Assembly: GCF_003399645.1 (NCBI RefSeq)
Contig: NZ_NBXD01000018.1
Coordinates: forward strand, 1-64,000
Direction: 5' to 3'
Length of the DNA stretch: 64,000 bases
DNA from: Subtercola boreus
GTDB lineage: Bacteria > Actinomycetota > Actinomycetes > Actinomycetales > Microbacteriaceae
The notes under the pieces are model-generated. The model ran no database searches and had not been told where the DNA came from. It was given only the letters and a program-made list of their open reading frames with translations. Positions 1 to 7,051 of the stretch are shown piece by piece. The translations under genes were made by a program, and so were the position numbers. Each line of letters starts with the position of its first letter. The stretch's first letter is position 1.

Positions 1-47
1 GCAGGAAGAGGCTCCCGGCGCTCAACGCGTCCGGGCACGAAACAGAA

Positions 48-143
48 GTGGGCAGAACTCGTGGCCACCAGCGGGCAATTCCCCTGGCCACCAGCGGGCA
101 GAACTACTGGCCGCCCATGGGCAGTTTCACATGGCCGCTAACA
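48..143. repeat. Tandem 23-24 bp repeats, probable IS21-family element end
   Basis: Two near-identical 23-bp units start at 62 and 85, both opening TGGCCACCAGCGGGCA. A diverged third copy starts at 108 (TGGCCGCCCATGGGCA) and a partial fourth at 132. A half unit (GGGCAGAACTC) precedes them. Multiple short direct repeats of this kind are typical of the ends of actinobacterial IS21-type (istA/istB) elements, where they bind transposase. No transposase gene is visible, so the element would lie outside the window or be lost. I see no supported gene in 144-478. Confidence 0.45.
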
Positions 144-478
144 GCTGGCAGCGCGAACGCATCCGGGGTCTGGCTCAAGCTCATTGATGTACCTCGAGAA
201 ATGGCGCCTATCACTCTTGCTGCGCTGAGGCCGGGAGTTACTTGGCCAGATGCTCACGACGTGGGGTGAGTCGGGGTGGCTGTTCCCCGGCTTCGATATT
301 CTCTCCGAGACAGTTGTGGGCTCATCCCTCCCGGCCCAAGGCAGGCTGCAACAGGTAGACCGCCCGATTTCTCCGCCATTCTCATCGCACCAGGTTTAGG
401 TGCAGGCTGTAGCTGAGAAATCCTTCATATTGAGAATCGCTCCGCCGAGCGTTCGGAAGCGAGACGTCCTGCTCCTCT

Positions 479-874
479 TTAGAAGGAACCGTCGCGCGGC
501 TTCGTCGGTTTTAGTGGTCGCCGTCGATCACTCTCTACTGCGCCGGGAGCGACCGGAGTGCGAAGCCCACGAAAGAAAGAGACAGACACTGCTACCCAGA
601 GGACTGGAAGAAGTATCCCGACTACCCAATTGATGGAGGGGGTCGGTGACCACGGAATTAGCGCCCAAAAGCAAACTGTGCCCAAGAGAATCAGTGCTGA
701 GCCGACGAGAGTGAAAACCAGACGAACGCGACCCGCCCGAAGAAAAGTGCGAATACAGAACACGAGAACGCCGAAGATGACTAGAAAGAATCCTGAATCG
801 AAGAGGATCAACACAGCCAACCCCGGATCCTCAAGCAGTAGCACCAATTGAACACCCTCTTCTCGGCAAGGCAC
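479..874 (-). CDS. Small hypothetical integral membrane protein
   Basis: This 131-residue frame opens with GTG. It has three clear hydrophobic stretches, roughly residues 18-43, 50-75 and 81-103, followed by a basic cytoplasmic-looking tail. I do not recognise a family. A second GTG at residue 11 has a better purine-rich stretch upstream (GAAGAGGG) and may be the true start. It stands alone between the IS-like repeats and a decayed acetyltransferase gene, so it has no informative neighbours. The hydrophobicity pattern is the only support for calling it real; the opposite-strand frame here is strongly basic and non-hydrophobic, as expected of a shadow. Confidence 0.45.
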   Translation of the reverse strand: MPCREEGVQLVLLLEDPGLAVLILFDSGFFLVIFGVLVFCIRTFLRAGRVRLVFTLVGSALILLGTVCFWALIPWSPTPSINWVVGILLPVLWVAVSVSFFRGLRTPVAPGAVESDRRRPLKPTKPRDGSF

Positions 875-915
875 ATGTTAGTCCGATCACTTGTTCGACG
901 TCAGCTGTAAGCACG

Positions 916-1327
916 ATGGTGTGGGACGAACCACTAATCGCCGGTCTGGACGAGCCCACCGTGCAGTTCTGGGTGGAGCCCACCACCGACGGTGAGATTA
1001 TCGGCAGCACGGGATTCGAGCTGAGTGAGGATCGCAAGCACGCACTGATCCGCAGCGTCGCGGTCGCACCCGCGCACCGCACCGCAGGATCCGGCTCGCG
1101 CCTCGCGCGCTACGCACTGCACCAGGCGTATGCGGCAGGATCGACACGGGCGTGGCTCTTCTCGCGCCGATCCGGCCCGTTCTGGCAGAAGCTCGGGTTC
1201 ACGAGCGCAGACAGGTACGCCCTCGCGTCGGCTCTACCCGAAGCACATCAGGTGCGCCTGTTCGTTGAGCGGGCAGCTCGAACGGGAGGTCGCCTGGTCG
1301 CAGGTCTTGAAAGACGATGCCAGCTGA
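916..1327 (+). pseudogene. GNAT acetyltransferase (ArsN2-like), truncated and frameshifted
   Basis: The first frame carries an acetyl-CoA-binding GNAT core: a strand ending GEIIGSTGFEL, then LIRSVAVAPAHRTAGSGSRL (the Q/RxxGxG/A-type pyrophosphate loop), then FWQKLGF. This is the pattern of arsenic-locus ArsN2-type acetyltransferases. The usual 20-30 N-terminal residues before GLDEP are missing because a stop lies upstream of the ATG. Near base 1265 the homologous frame shifts: the natural-looking C-terminus (SGQLEREVAWSQVL) continues in the next frame to the stop at 1327, while the first frame runs on as basic low-complexity sequence into clpP. Both defects point to a dead gene, although the frameshift alone could be a sequencing error. 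Confidence 0.7.
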
Positions 1328-1359
1328 CCGAACGCTGCCGCGGGTGCCGGGTACGTCGT

Positions 1360-1374
1360 TCTGCTCGCAGCAGA
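1360..1374. promoter_or_regulatory. Predicted PopR-type operator upstream of the clpP pair
   Basis: A perfect palindrome TCTGCT-CGC-AGCAGA lies 56 bp before the ATG of the first clpP gene. From memory, Streptomyces PopR binds TCTGCC-N3-GGCAGA in front of clpP3-clpP4; this differs by one symmetric base and keeps the 3-bp spacer. The same half-sites occur between the regulator and the hydrolase at 3074-3096. Confidence 0.7.
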
Positions 1375-1429
1375 TCGGCTGAAAGCAGCGTGAGCCCCCA
1401 GACAGCGGGAGTGCGAGGAGAGTCAAGCC

Positions 1430-2044
1430 ATGGCAAACGACACCAGACCCCTCATGTTCACCGACACCATGCGACAGCAGCTGCTGCTGAAACGCGTGCT
1501 CGTTCTCGACGGCGCACTCGACGACGACAACGGCATGATGCTCGCGGCCCAACTGCTCGGTCTCGCCGCCGAGGACGCCACCGCTGACATCGCGCTGTGG
1601 ATCCACTCCCCCGGCGGCTCAGTCGCGTCGATGCTCGCGATTCGCGACGTGATGAAGCTCGTTCCCTGCGATGTCTCGACCCTCGCGGTCGGACTCGCGT
1701 GCAGTGCCGGCCAGTTTCTGCTCTCGTCAGGCGCCCCGGGCAAACGCGCTGCCCTGTCGCACGCGCGCATCCTGATGCACCAGGGCTCGGCGGGAATCGG
1801 CGGATCCGCCGTCGAAGTCGAGGTTCAAGCCGGTGATCTGAGGCACATGCGCGAGACCGTGCTGGGAATCATTTCGAACGACACCGGCCAGCCGATTGAC
1901 ACGATCTTCGAAGACTCGCTGCACGACCGCTGGTTCACGGCAGCGCAAGCGCGGGACTACGGCTTCATCGACCGCATCGCAGATTCCTTCGACCAGATTC
2001 TGCCCGGCCGCCGTCGACCGATCGGAATCGGGGTGCAGGCATGA
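1430..2044 (+). CDS. clpP3: ClpP-family serine protease subunit with intact triad (ClpP3-like)
   Basis: A 204-residue ClpP/S14 peptidase subunit. These proteins form heptameric rings that degrade substrates unfolded by ClpX or ClpC. The catalytic residues are all present: Ser92 in GLACSAGQFLL, His117 in HARILMHQ, and Asp166 in HDRWFTA. The substrate-strand motif HSPGGSV (59-65) is also intact. GAGGAG precedes the ATG, and the stop overlaps the next clpP start (ATGA), so the two are translationally coupled. No clpX or tig lies nearby, unlike the housekeeping clpP1-clpP2-clpX locus, so this is the accessory pair. A convergent PopR-like gene and a PopR-type palindrome upstream suggest stress-responsive control, as in Streptomyces clpP3-clpP4. 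Confidence 0.88.
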   Translation: MANDTRPLMFTDTMRQQLLLKRVLVLDGALDDDNGMMLAAQLLGLAAEDATADIALWIHSPGGSVASMLAIRDVMKLVPCDVSTLAVGLACSAGQFLLSSGAPGKRAALSHARILMHQGSAGIGGSAVEVEVQAGDLRHMRETVLGIISNDTGQPIDTIFEDSLHDRWFTAAQARDYGFIDRIADSFDQILPGRRRPIGIGVQA

Positions 2045-2634
2045 GCAGCTACACGATCCCGAACGTCATCGCCCAGCATGCACGTGGCGAACGCATCATG
2101 GATGTCTATTCCCACCTGCTGAGCGAACGAATCGTGTATCTCGGTACCGGCATCGATTCGGGGGTCGCCAACGCTCTCATCGCGCAGCTCCTACATCTCG
2201 AATCAGATGGCACCGGCCAGGAGATCAATATGTACATCAACTGCGAAGGTGGCGATCTCTCGGCGATGCTGGCCATCTACGACACGATGCAGTTCATCAC
2301 CTCGCCCATCGCCACGACGTGCGTCGGCGAAGCCGTCGGGGCCGGTGCCGCTCTCTTGGCGGCGGGCGAGCCGGGTCGGCGCGCAGCCCTGCGGCACGCA
2401 CGTATCGTGCTACACCAACCGGCCGGGCAGGGCCGCGGCACGATTCCCGATCTCATTCTGCAGGCCGATGAACTGGTGCGCATCAGGGCCGACCTCGAGG
2501 GCGTTCTCGCCGAGCATTCCGGTCAGAGTGTCGAGACACTGCGCCGTGACACCGACCGGGCCCGAATCTTCACGGCCGAGGCCGCCAGACAGTATGGCCT
2601 GATCGACGAGATCAGGATGCGACCGCGAACGTGA
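2041..2634 (+). CDS. clpP4: ClpP-family paralogue lacking catalytic Ser and Asp (ClpP4-like)
   Basis: A 197-residue ClpP fold coupled to the previous gene by a 4-bp overlap. It keeps His125 (HARIVLHQP), the LLAAGEPGRR strand and YGLIDEI near the C-terminus. At the nucleophile position the usual GQA(A)SA is GEAVGAG, giving Gly100 in place of serine. At the acid position the expected D-R-D-R-W/F is D-R-A-R-I-F, giving Ala174 in place of aspartate. The NSPGG motif is also altered (NCEGG). By eye this subunit cannot cleave peptide bonds and would act as a structural or regulatory ring partner, analogous in concept to plant ClpR. It is otherwise full length with no stops, which argues for selection as a non-catalytic subunit rather than decay. 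Confidence 0.85.
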   Translation: MSSYTIPNVIAQHARGERIMDVYSHLLSERIVYLGTGIDSGVANALIAQLLHLESDGTGQEINMYINCEGGDLSAMLAIYDTMQFITSPIATTCVGEAVGAGAALLAAGEPGRRAALRHARIVLHQPAGQGRGTIPDLILQADELVRIRADLEGVLAEHSGQSVETLRRDTDRARIFTAEAARQYGLIDEIRMRPRT

Positions 2635-2662
2635 GAGCAGATTTACGACGACGTCGAGAGTA

Positions 2663-3040
2663 TTACGCCGCGAAGGCGAGAGTCATCGTTGTGACCGTGC
2701 CTCCACGCTCGATCGATGGGTGCTGACCGATCTGGTGCCGCGGTTCGACGGCACTCGGCCCCCGCAGTTCTTTCGACAGCAACTCCGTGAGATCGAGGAG
2801 CGTCACTCCCAGGGCTCCCGCGATGGCGGCGATCATCTCACTGGAAGGTTCTTTGAGTCCACGTTCGATCTCGGACAGGTACTGCGGCGAGATACCGGCG
2901 CGGGCGGCCGTCTCAGCGAGCTTGTTACCGTTCGCGAGACGCAGCATCCTCAGCCTTCGGCCAAGAATGTGACGCAAGAGTGGTTCGAGCACAGGGGTTG
3001 TGCGAACCCGAATGGGTGAGGGCGCCTCGCTGCCGGTCAT
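2663..3040 (-). CDS. popR: PopR/ClgR-like XRE-family transcriptional regulator
   Basis: I place the start at an internal ATG (3040), giving 125 residues; the longer upstream frame has no family similarity and would overlap the hydrolase gene. A single Cro/CI-type helix-turn-helix occupies residues ~20-75, with TAARAGISPQYLSEIERG closely resembling the ClgR/PopR recognition helix. In Streptomyces such proteins activate clp operons and are themselves ClpP substrates through a C-terminal Ala-Ala; this protein ends ...LAFAA. It converges on the clpP pair (28-bp gap) and is divergent from a hydrolase gene, with TCTGCT-N3-AGCAGA half-sites in front of both targets. ClgR is the alternative name; the adjoining accessory clpP pair favours PopR. 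Confidence 0.8.
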   Translation of the reverse strand: MTGSEAPSPIRVRTTPVLEPLLRHILGRRLRMLRLANGNKLAETAARAGISPQYLSEIERGLKEPSSEMIAAIAGALGVTLLDLTELLSKELRGPSAVEPRHQIGQHPSIERGGTVTTMTLAFAA

Positions 3041-3073
3041 TCGGCCAGTCAAGCAGAAGGTCGCCGACAGTGC

Positions 3074-3096
3074 AGCAGAATTCTGCTCACAGCAGA
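3074..3096. promoter_or_regulatory. Triple half-site PopR-type operator
   Basis: Three overlapping arms read AGCAGA-AT-TCTGCT-CAC-AGCAGA. The right pair repeats the 3-bp-spaced palindrome found before the clpP genes; the left pair forms a second palindrome with a 2-bp spacer. The site lies between the regulator start (3040) and the hydrolase start (3152), so it can serve both divergent promoters. Confidence 0.65.
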
Positions 3097-3151
3097 GCCA
3101 GGGCCAACTCGGGAAGCGAAGACCGTCGGTGGCATGGGGAAGAGTCAAGGC

Positions 3152-3847
3152 ATGAAGACTATTGTCGTGCCGCCGCTGCTCTGCTCGCCTCTTGCGTACG
3201 TGCCCATTCTCGACACCCTGTGGTCCCGGGGGCAGGTGACGGTCGCAGACACGCGACATGACGACACCATCGCCGGGATGGCCGCACGGATTCTCTTTGA
3301 GAACGAGGGGAGCTTCGCTCTGCGCGGAACGAGCATGGGCGGGTGCGTCGCCCTCGAGGTGATGCGTCAGGCACCGGACCGAGTTCAGGCACTGGCCTTG
3401 GTCAGCACGTCAGCACGCGCAGACTCAGACGAGCAGAAGACAGCTCGTTCACGACAGTCGACCCTTGTGGAAGAGGGCCAGTTCGATGCTCTCATCGACG
3501 CTGCCTTTCCCGGTGTCGTCGCAGCCGAGAATGAATCCGACGACGAACTGCTCGCCCGGTGGCGAGCGATGACAAGACCCGTCGGGCCAGAAGCGTTTCT
3601 CCGCCAACAGCGGGCCGTCGTGGGACGGGCCGACCTCCGAAGCACCCTGGCCAGCATCACCTGCCCGACCGGGATCATCCACGGCACCGGCGACCGACTC
3701 ATACCCTTCGACGCCGCCGAGGAATCGGTAGCCCTACTTCCCAGTGCAAGGTTCACCGCTATCGAAGGCGCCGGCCACCTCCTGTTCTTCGAGCAGGCCG
3801 AAACGGCACGCAACGCCATCGGCGCTTGGCTCGACGACGCGGCCTGA
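3152..3847 (+). CDS. Alpha/beta hydrolase, probable PopR regulon member
   Basis: A 231-residue alpha/beta-fold hydrolase. The nucleophile elbow is GTSMGG (Ser61), the acid is Asp181 in HGTGDRLIP, and the base is His209 in GAGHLLFFE, so the triad is complete. The second ATG of the frame (3152) has GGGGAAGAG seven bases upstream and is preferred over 3134. No signal peptide is visible, so it should be cytoplasmic. Substrate cannot be told from sequence. The gene is divergent from the PopR-like regulator across a triple half-site operator. That makes it a likely co-regulated partner of the accessory Clp protease, although co-regulation does not show shared function. Confidence 0.8.
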   Translation: MKTIVVPPLLCSPLAYVPILDTLWSRGQVTVADTRHDDTIAGMAARILFENEGSFALRGTSMGGCVALEVMRQAPDRVQALALVSTSARADSDEQKTARSRQSTLVEEGQFDALIDAAFPGVVAAENESDDELLARWRAMTRPVGPEAFLRQQRAVVGRADLRSTLASITCPTGIIHGTGDRLIPFDAAEESVALLPSARFTAIEGAGHLLFFEQAETARNAIGAWLDDAA

Positions 3848-3970
3848 GCATCCCTGCGGCTGCCCACTGACGGGCGCAGGCTGTTCGACGCTCCTCCGCT
3901 CGTGGAACCGAGCGGGTTGCGGCCCACGGAGGTCAGGTTTTGATCTTGCCGCACCCGCATCCCTCCATCG

Positions 3971-4735
3971 TCAATAGACGGAATATCCGCCGTCCACCAC
4001 CAGGATCGATCCGGTGATGAAGGATGCCGCAGCGCTGGAGAGGAACACCACCGACGGTGAGATCTCGTCAGCGCTTGCAGCGCGAGTCATGGGGGCGTCA
4101 TCCACCCAGTAGCGCTTGAACTCTGGTCGGTGCAGCGGGGTCATGTCCGTGGCGACATAGCCCGGCGCGACCGCGTTGACACGAATATGCGAGGGCGCCC
4201 ATTCGGCAGCCAGTGAACGGGTGAGGTGGTGCACCGCAGCTTTCGAGGCATTGTAGGCAGGCTGCCACTGTGGGCGGTTGACGATGATCCCCGACATGGA
4301 CCCGATGTTCACGATCGCGGGAGCGTCACTGGCGCTGAGGTGAGGGAAGGCGGCGACGCACATCTTGAACAGGGCTTTGACGTTGAGGTTCATGACAAGG
4401 TCCCAGTCGTCATCTGTCACGGCGACGGAGGGATTGTGTACGCAGGCTCCAGCGTTGTTGACGAGAATGTCGAGACCGCCCATTCGCTCGACGGCTTCAC
4501 TCACGATCCTGTCAGGCTCACCAGGCTGCGTGATGTCACCGGTCAGCGCCGTGACTCCGTCAGCCGATCCGAGGGCTCTCAGCGCATCTGCGTTGGCGTC
4601 AGCATCCCGCGAGACGAAGACCACCTGGGCGCCGGCCTCGTGCAGGGCGACGACCTGCTCGAATCCCAGCCCGCGATTGCCCCCGGTGACAAGGGCACGA
4701 CGACCTGCGAGAGAGAACTTGCTCATGACATTCAT
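3971..4735 (-). CDS. Short-chain dehydrogenase/reductase
   Basis: A 254-residue classical SDR. The cofactor loop TGGNRGLG spans residues 17-24, NNAG is at 93-96, and the catalytic residues are Ser146 or Ser148, Tyr161 and Lys165 (YNASK). The C-terminal ITGSILVVDGGYSVY is typical of sugar-acid and polyol dehydrogenases of the gluconate 5-dehydrogenase type. AAGGA lies just before the first ATG; a second ATG three codons later is possible. It sits alone between a hydrolase and a decayed gene, so its substrate cannot be inferred. Residues following the cofactor strand do not settle NAD versus NADP. Confidence 0.85.
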   Translation of the reverse strand: MNVMSKFSLAGRRALVTGGNRGLGFEQVVALHEAGAQVVFVSRDADANADALRALGSADGVTALTGDITQPGEPDRIVSEAVERMGGLDILVNNAGACVHNPSVAVTDDDWDLVMNLNVKALFKMCVAAFPHLSASDAPAIVNIGSMSGIIVNRPQWQPAYNASKAAVHHLTRSLAAEWAPSHIRVNAVAPGYVATDMTPLHRPEFKRYWVDDAPMTRAASADEISPSVVFLSSAAASFITGSILVVDGGYSVY

Positions 4736-4826
4736 TGCGGTCCTTTGTGTTGAGCTCGGGAAGGCATCCCTCCCGTGATCTGATGCTACTCAACAGGATG
4801 CCATCACCCGCCACAGAGCCAGCCTC

Positions 4827-5485
4827 TCAGCCCCCAGCGAACGACAAACGCAGCCGCTCCGACACCTCGTCAATCGCGCGGGTTCGACTCTCCAGCGCCG
4901 GGAAGGTGAGGAACAGGTGCGGCACACCGGCCACGATGCAGGTGTACTCCGGCACACCTGCGCTTCTGAGCCGGAGCCCGTATTCGACCCCCTCGTCTCG
5001 GAGCGGGTCGCCACCGGCGATCACCAGCGTGGCGGGCGCGACGCCCGACAGATCAGTCCGGCGAAGCGGGCTCGCCTCCGGCTCGAGACGTCGCCGTTCG
5101 TCGGGTACGTAGAGGTCCCAGTACCACTCCATCTCGGCCGTCGTGAGCAGCAGCCCGGCCCCGTTCATCGCAGGGCGGCGATACCGTCGTCGATGGCCGC
5201 GGGATACGGATGCTCGGGGGCCAGACGGCAGTCGACGCTCACGACAGACGCGCCGGCCTTCCGACACAGGTCACGGCACAGTGTGTCGTTCGTGTCGAGA
5301 TCGCCGAGCATCGCCGTCTTGTCCTCGATCAGCACGAAGTCGAAGCCGGCACGCTCGAGAGTGCGGGCGACATCCACGGAGAACTCGCCGTCGAGCCGTT
5401 CTCCCCCGGATGCCCACGGGTCGTTCCACTCGTCGACGCCGAAGTTCAGGAACCACGCCAGATGGAACGGGCGGGAGGCGGGCAT
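4827..5485 (-). pseudogene. Chimeric remnant: flavin monooxygenase start fused to alpha/beta hydrolase pieces
   Basis: Read from 5485 downwards, the first ~55 residues (RPFHLAWFLNFGVDEW..., ending FDFVLIEDKTAM) match the N-terminus of NtaA/SnaA/DszA-type, luciferase-like flavin monooxygenases. In the same frame the sequence switches abruptly to an Abhydrolase_3 esterase segment (VVSVDCRLAPEHPYPAAIDDG) and stops at 5165. A shifted frame then continues with the esterase C-terminus (EMEWYWDLYVP..., LVIAGGDPLRDEG, GVPHLFL) to 4827. The HGGG oxyanion loop and GDSAGG nucleophile region between these pieces are absent. Two different genes were therefore joined by deletion, followed by a frameshift or further deletion; no functional product is expected. 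Confidence 0.75.
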
Positions 5486-5531
5486 GAGACGGGATCTGAC
5501 AGGATGGCCATGGGTCAGCTGCGCGAGGTGG

Positions 5532-6269
5532 TCACCGAGGCTCCCCACCCCGATTCGTACCGCCGTAGGCCGCAGGTACGAGGTCGAGCTGGGGCTCACC
5601 GCTTTCGACCAGTTCGAGGATTGCTTCGGCGACCCGCTCCGGCTCGTCGAAGGCCGCCCCGGCCGTCATCGCTTCCGCGTCAGCACGGCCTGCTCTGATC
5701 GAGCTCAGAAACTCTGTGCGTGTAGCAAACGGGATCATTGTGGAGACGGTGATCCCGGAGCCCTCGAGCTCGTTGCGGGCGATGGCCGAAAGACGCTCGA
5801 GAGCGATCTTCGACGCGACGTAGCCACCCGTTCCCGGCACATCAGCGAACGTCGTCCCGGAGCTGACATTGACGATGGCGCCTGCGCCCCGTCGGCGCAT
5901 GATTGGCAGCACGGCCTGCATCATTGCCAACGGTGCCACGAGATTCAGCTCGAGAACGCCACGAAAGTCGTCCAGTGAGATGGCTTCCATCTCAGCCTGC
6001 AGGCCCTGCCCCGCATTGTTGACGAGAATGTCGATGCGCCCGAAAGCTTCGATTGCGGCCTGGACCAGAGCCGTCACCTGCAGCACATCGGTAACGTCAC
6101 ACCGCACCGCGATCGCTCCCTCGAGCTGTCCCGCGAGTTCTCGCACCCGGTCTTCTCGTCGAGCGGCCAGAACGACGCGTGCTCCGGCGGCGGAGGCGGC
6201 CCGCGCGGTTGCGGCCCCGATACCCGATGACGCCCCCGTGACGATGACCACTGAACCCTCGATCTTCAT
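5532..6269 (-). CDS. Short-chain dehydrogenase/reductase, TetR-controlled
   Basis: A 245-residue SDR: TGASSGIG at 11-18, NNAG at 84-87, Ser136 or Ser137, and Tyr150/Lys154 (YVASK). RR at 37-38 after the second strand suggests NADP(H) preference, as in many YdfG/DltE-like SDRs of this length. It is divergent from a TetR gene, and a perfect 13-bp-arm inverted repeat lies between them, so the TetR protein very probably represses this gene and itself. AGGAG precedes the ATG. The substrate is unknown; many TetR-SDR pairs act on small carbonyl compounds. Confidence 0.86.
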   Translation of the reverse strand: MKIEGSVVIVTGASSGIGAATARAASAAGARVVLAARREDRVRELAGQLEGAIAVRCDVTDVLQVTALVQAAIEAFGRIDILVNNAGQGLQAEMEAISLDDFRGVLELNLVAPLAMMQAVLPIMRRRGAGAIVNVSSGTTFADVPGTGGYVASKIALERLSAIARNELEGSGITVSTMIPFATRTEFLSSIRAGRADAEAMTAGAAFDEPERVAEAILELVESGEPQLDLVPAAYGGTNRGGEPR

Positions 6270-6308
6270 GCTCTTCTCCTCTGTCCGTCTGCTGATCGAC
6301 TGAGCAGC

Positions 6309-6340
6309 CCTATTACGCTACTCCTCAGTAGCGTAATAGG
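6309..6340. promoter_or_regulatory. Perfect inverted repeat, TetR operator
   Basis: Arms CCTATTACGCTAC and GTAGCGTAATAGG are exact reverse complements of 13 bp separated by TCCTCA. The repeat lies 22 bp before the TetR ATG and 39 bp before the SDR ATG, where it would cover both divergent promoters. Confidence 0.8.
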
Positions 6341-6362
6341 TTTCCTGGGTTACCCTTGGTTC

Positions 6363-7019
6363 ATGGCCGGCCACTCCCCACCCGCAGATACTCTCAAATC
6401 GGGTGAACGGCAGGCCGGTCGGCCGTACGATCGCTCCGGCGACGGGATGATCCTGGCCGCAACCCTCGATCTCCTCACCGAGCGAAGCTACGACCGAGTG
6501 ACGCTCGATGATGTCGCTGCCCGTGCAGGAAAGGCGAAGACCACCATCTATCGCAGATGGGCCACGAAAGACGACCTCGTTCTCGCCGCGATCCATTCCA
6601 TCGGCCAGCCCCCCGAGGTCGCAGACCTCCCCGACGAGGGCACGCTCCGGGCCGATCTGCTCGCCGTGATCGACTCACCGTGGCTCGGCGGGCCCGCCCG
6701 GCGGATTCTGATCTTCGCCGGGCTCACCTCCGCCGCCAGAAGCTCAGCCGGTCTGGCAGACGCCATCCGCCTCCAGGTCACGGAGCCGTATGTCGACGTC
6801 TACCGCCGCATACTCGAACGAGCCATCGACCGGGGCGAGGTACCCGAGCAGATGGCGACCCGGGTGCCCATCCTGGCCGACATCATCCCGGCCATGAGCT
6901 CACACCGTGTGAGCACCACCAGCGAACACGTGCACCGCGACTTCTACATCGCCGTGATCGACGACGTGCTCCTTCCCGCACTCGTGCCGAAAGTGACGAG
7001 TTCATCCGAGGAGGCGTGA
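6363..7019 (+). CDS. TetR/AcrR-family repressor
   Basis: A 218-residue TetR regulator. The N-terminal helix-turn-helix covers about residues 27-73, with VTLDDVAARAGKAKTTIYRRW as the recognition unit. The C-terminal half resembles the TetR_C ligand-binding domain found after RRWxxKxxLV. No convincing Shine-Dalgarno precedes the ATG, so translation may be from a near-leaderless transcript starting inside or beside the operator. It is divergent from an SDR gene and convergent with an aldo/keto reductase gene (32-bp gap). Its likely role is repression of itself and the SDR, released by a small ligand that may be the SDR substrate. Confidence 0.87.
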   Translation: MAGHSPPADTLKSGERQAGRPYDRSGDGMILAATLDLLTERSYDRVTLDDVAARAGKAKTTIYRRWATKDDLVLAAIHSIGQPPEVADLPDEGTLRADLLAVIDSPWLGGPARRILIFAGLTSAARSSAGLADAIRLQVTEPYVDVYRRILERAIDRGEVPEQMATRVPILADIIPAMSSHRVSTTSEHVHRDFYIAVIDDVLLPALVPKVTSSSEEA

Positions 7020-7051
7020 AGGGTGAAATCGGTGGCGCGGGTCGATCTCGC

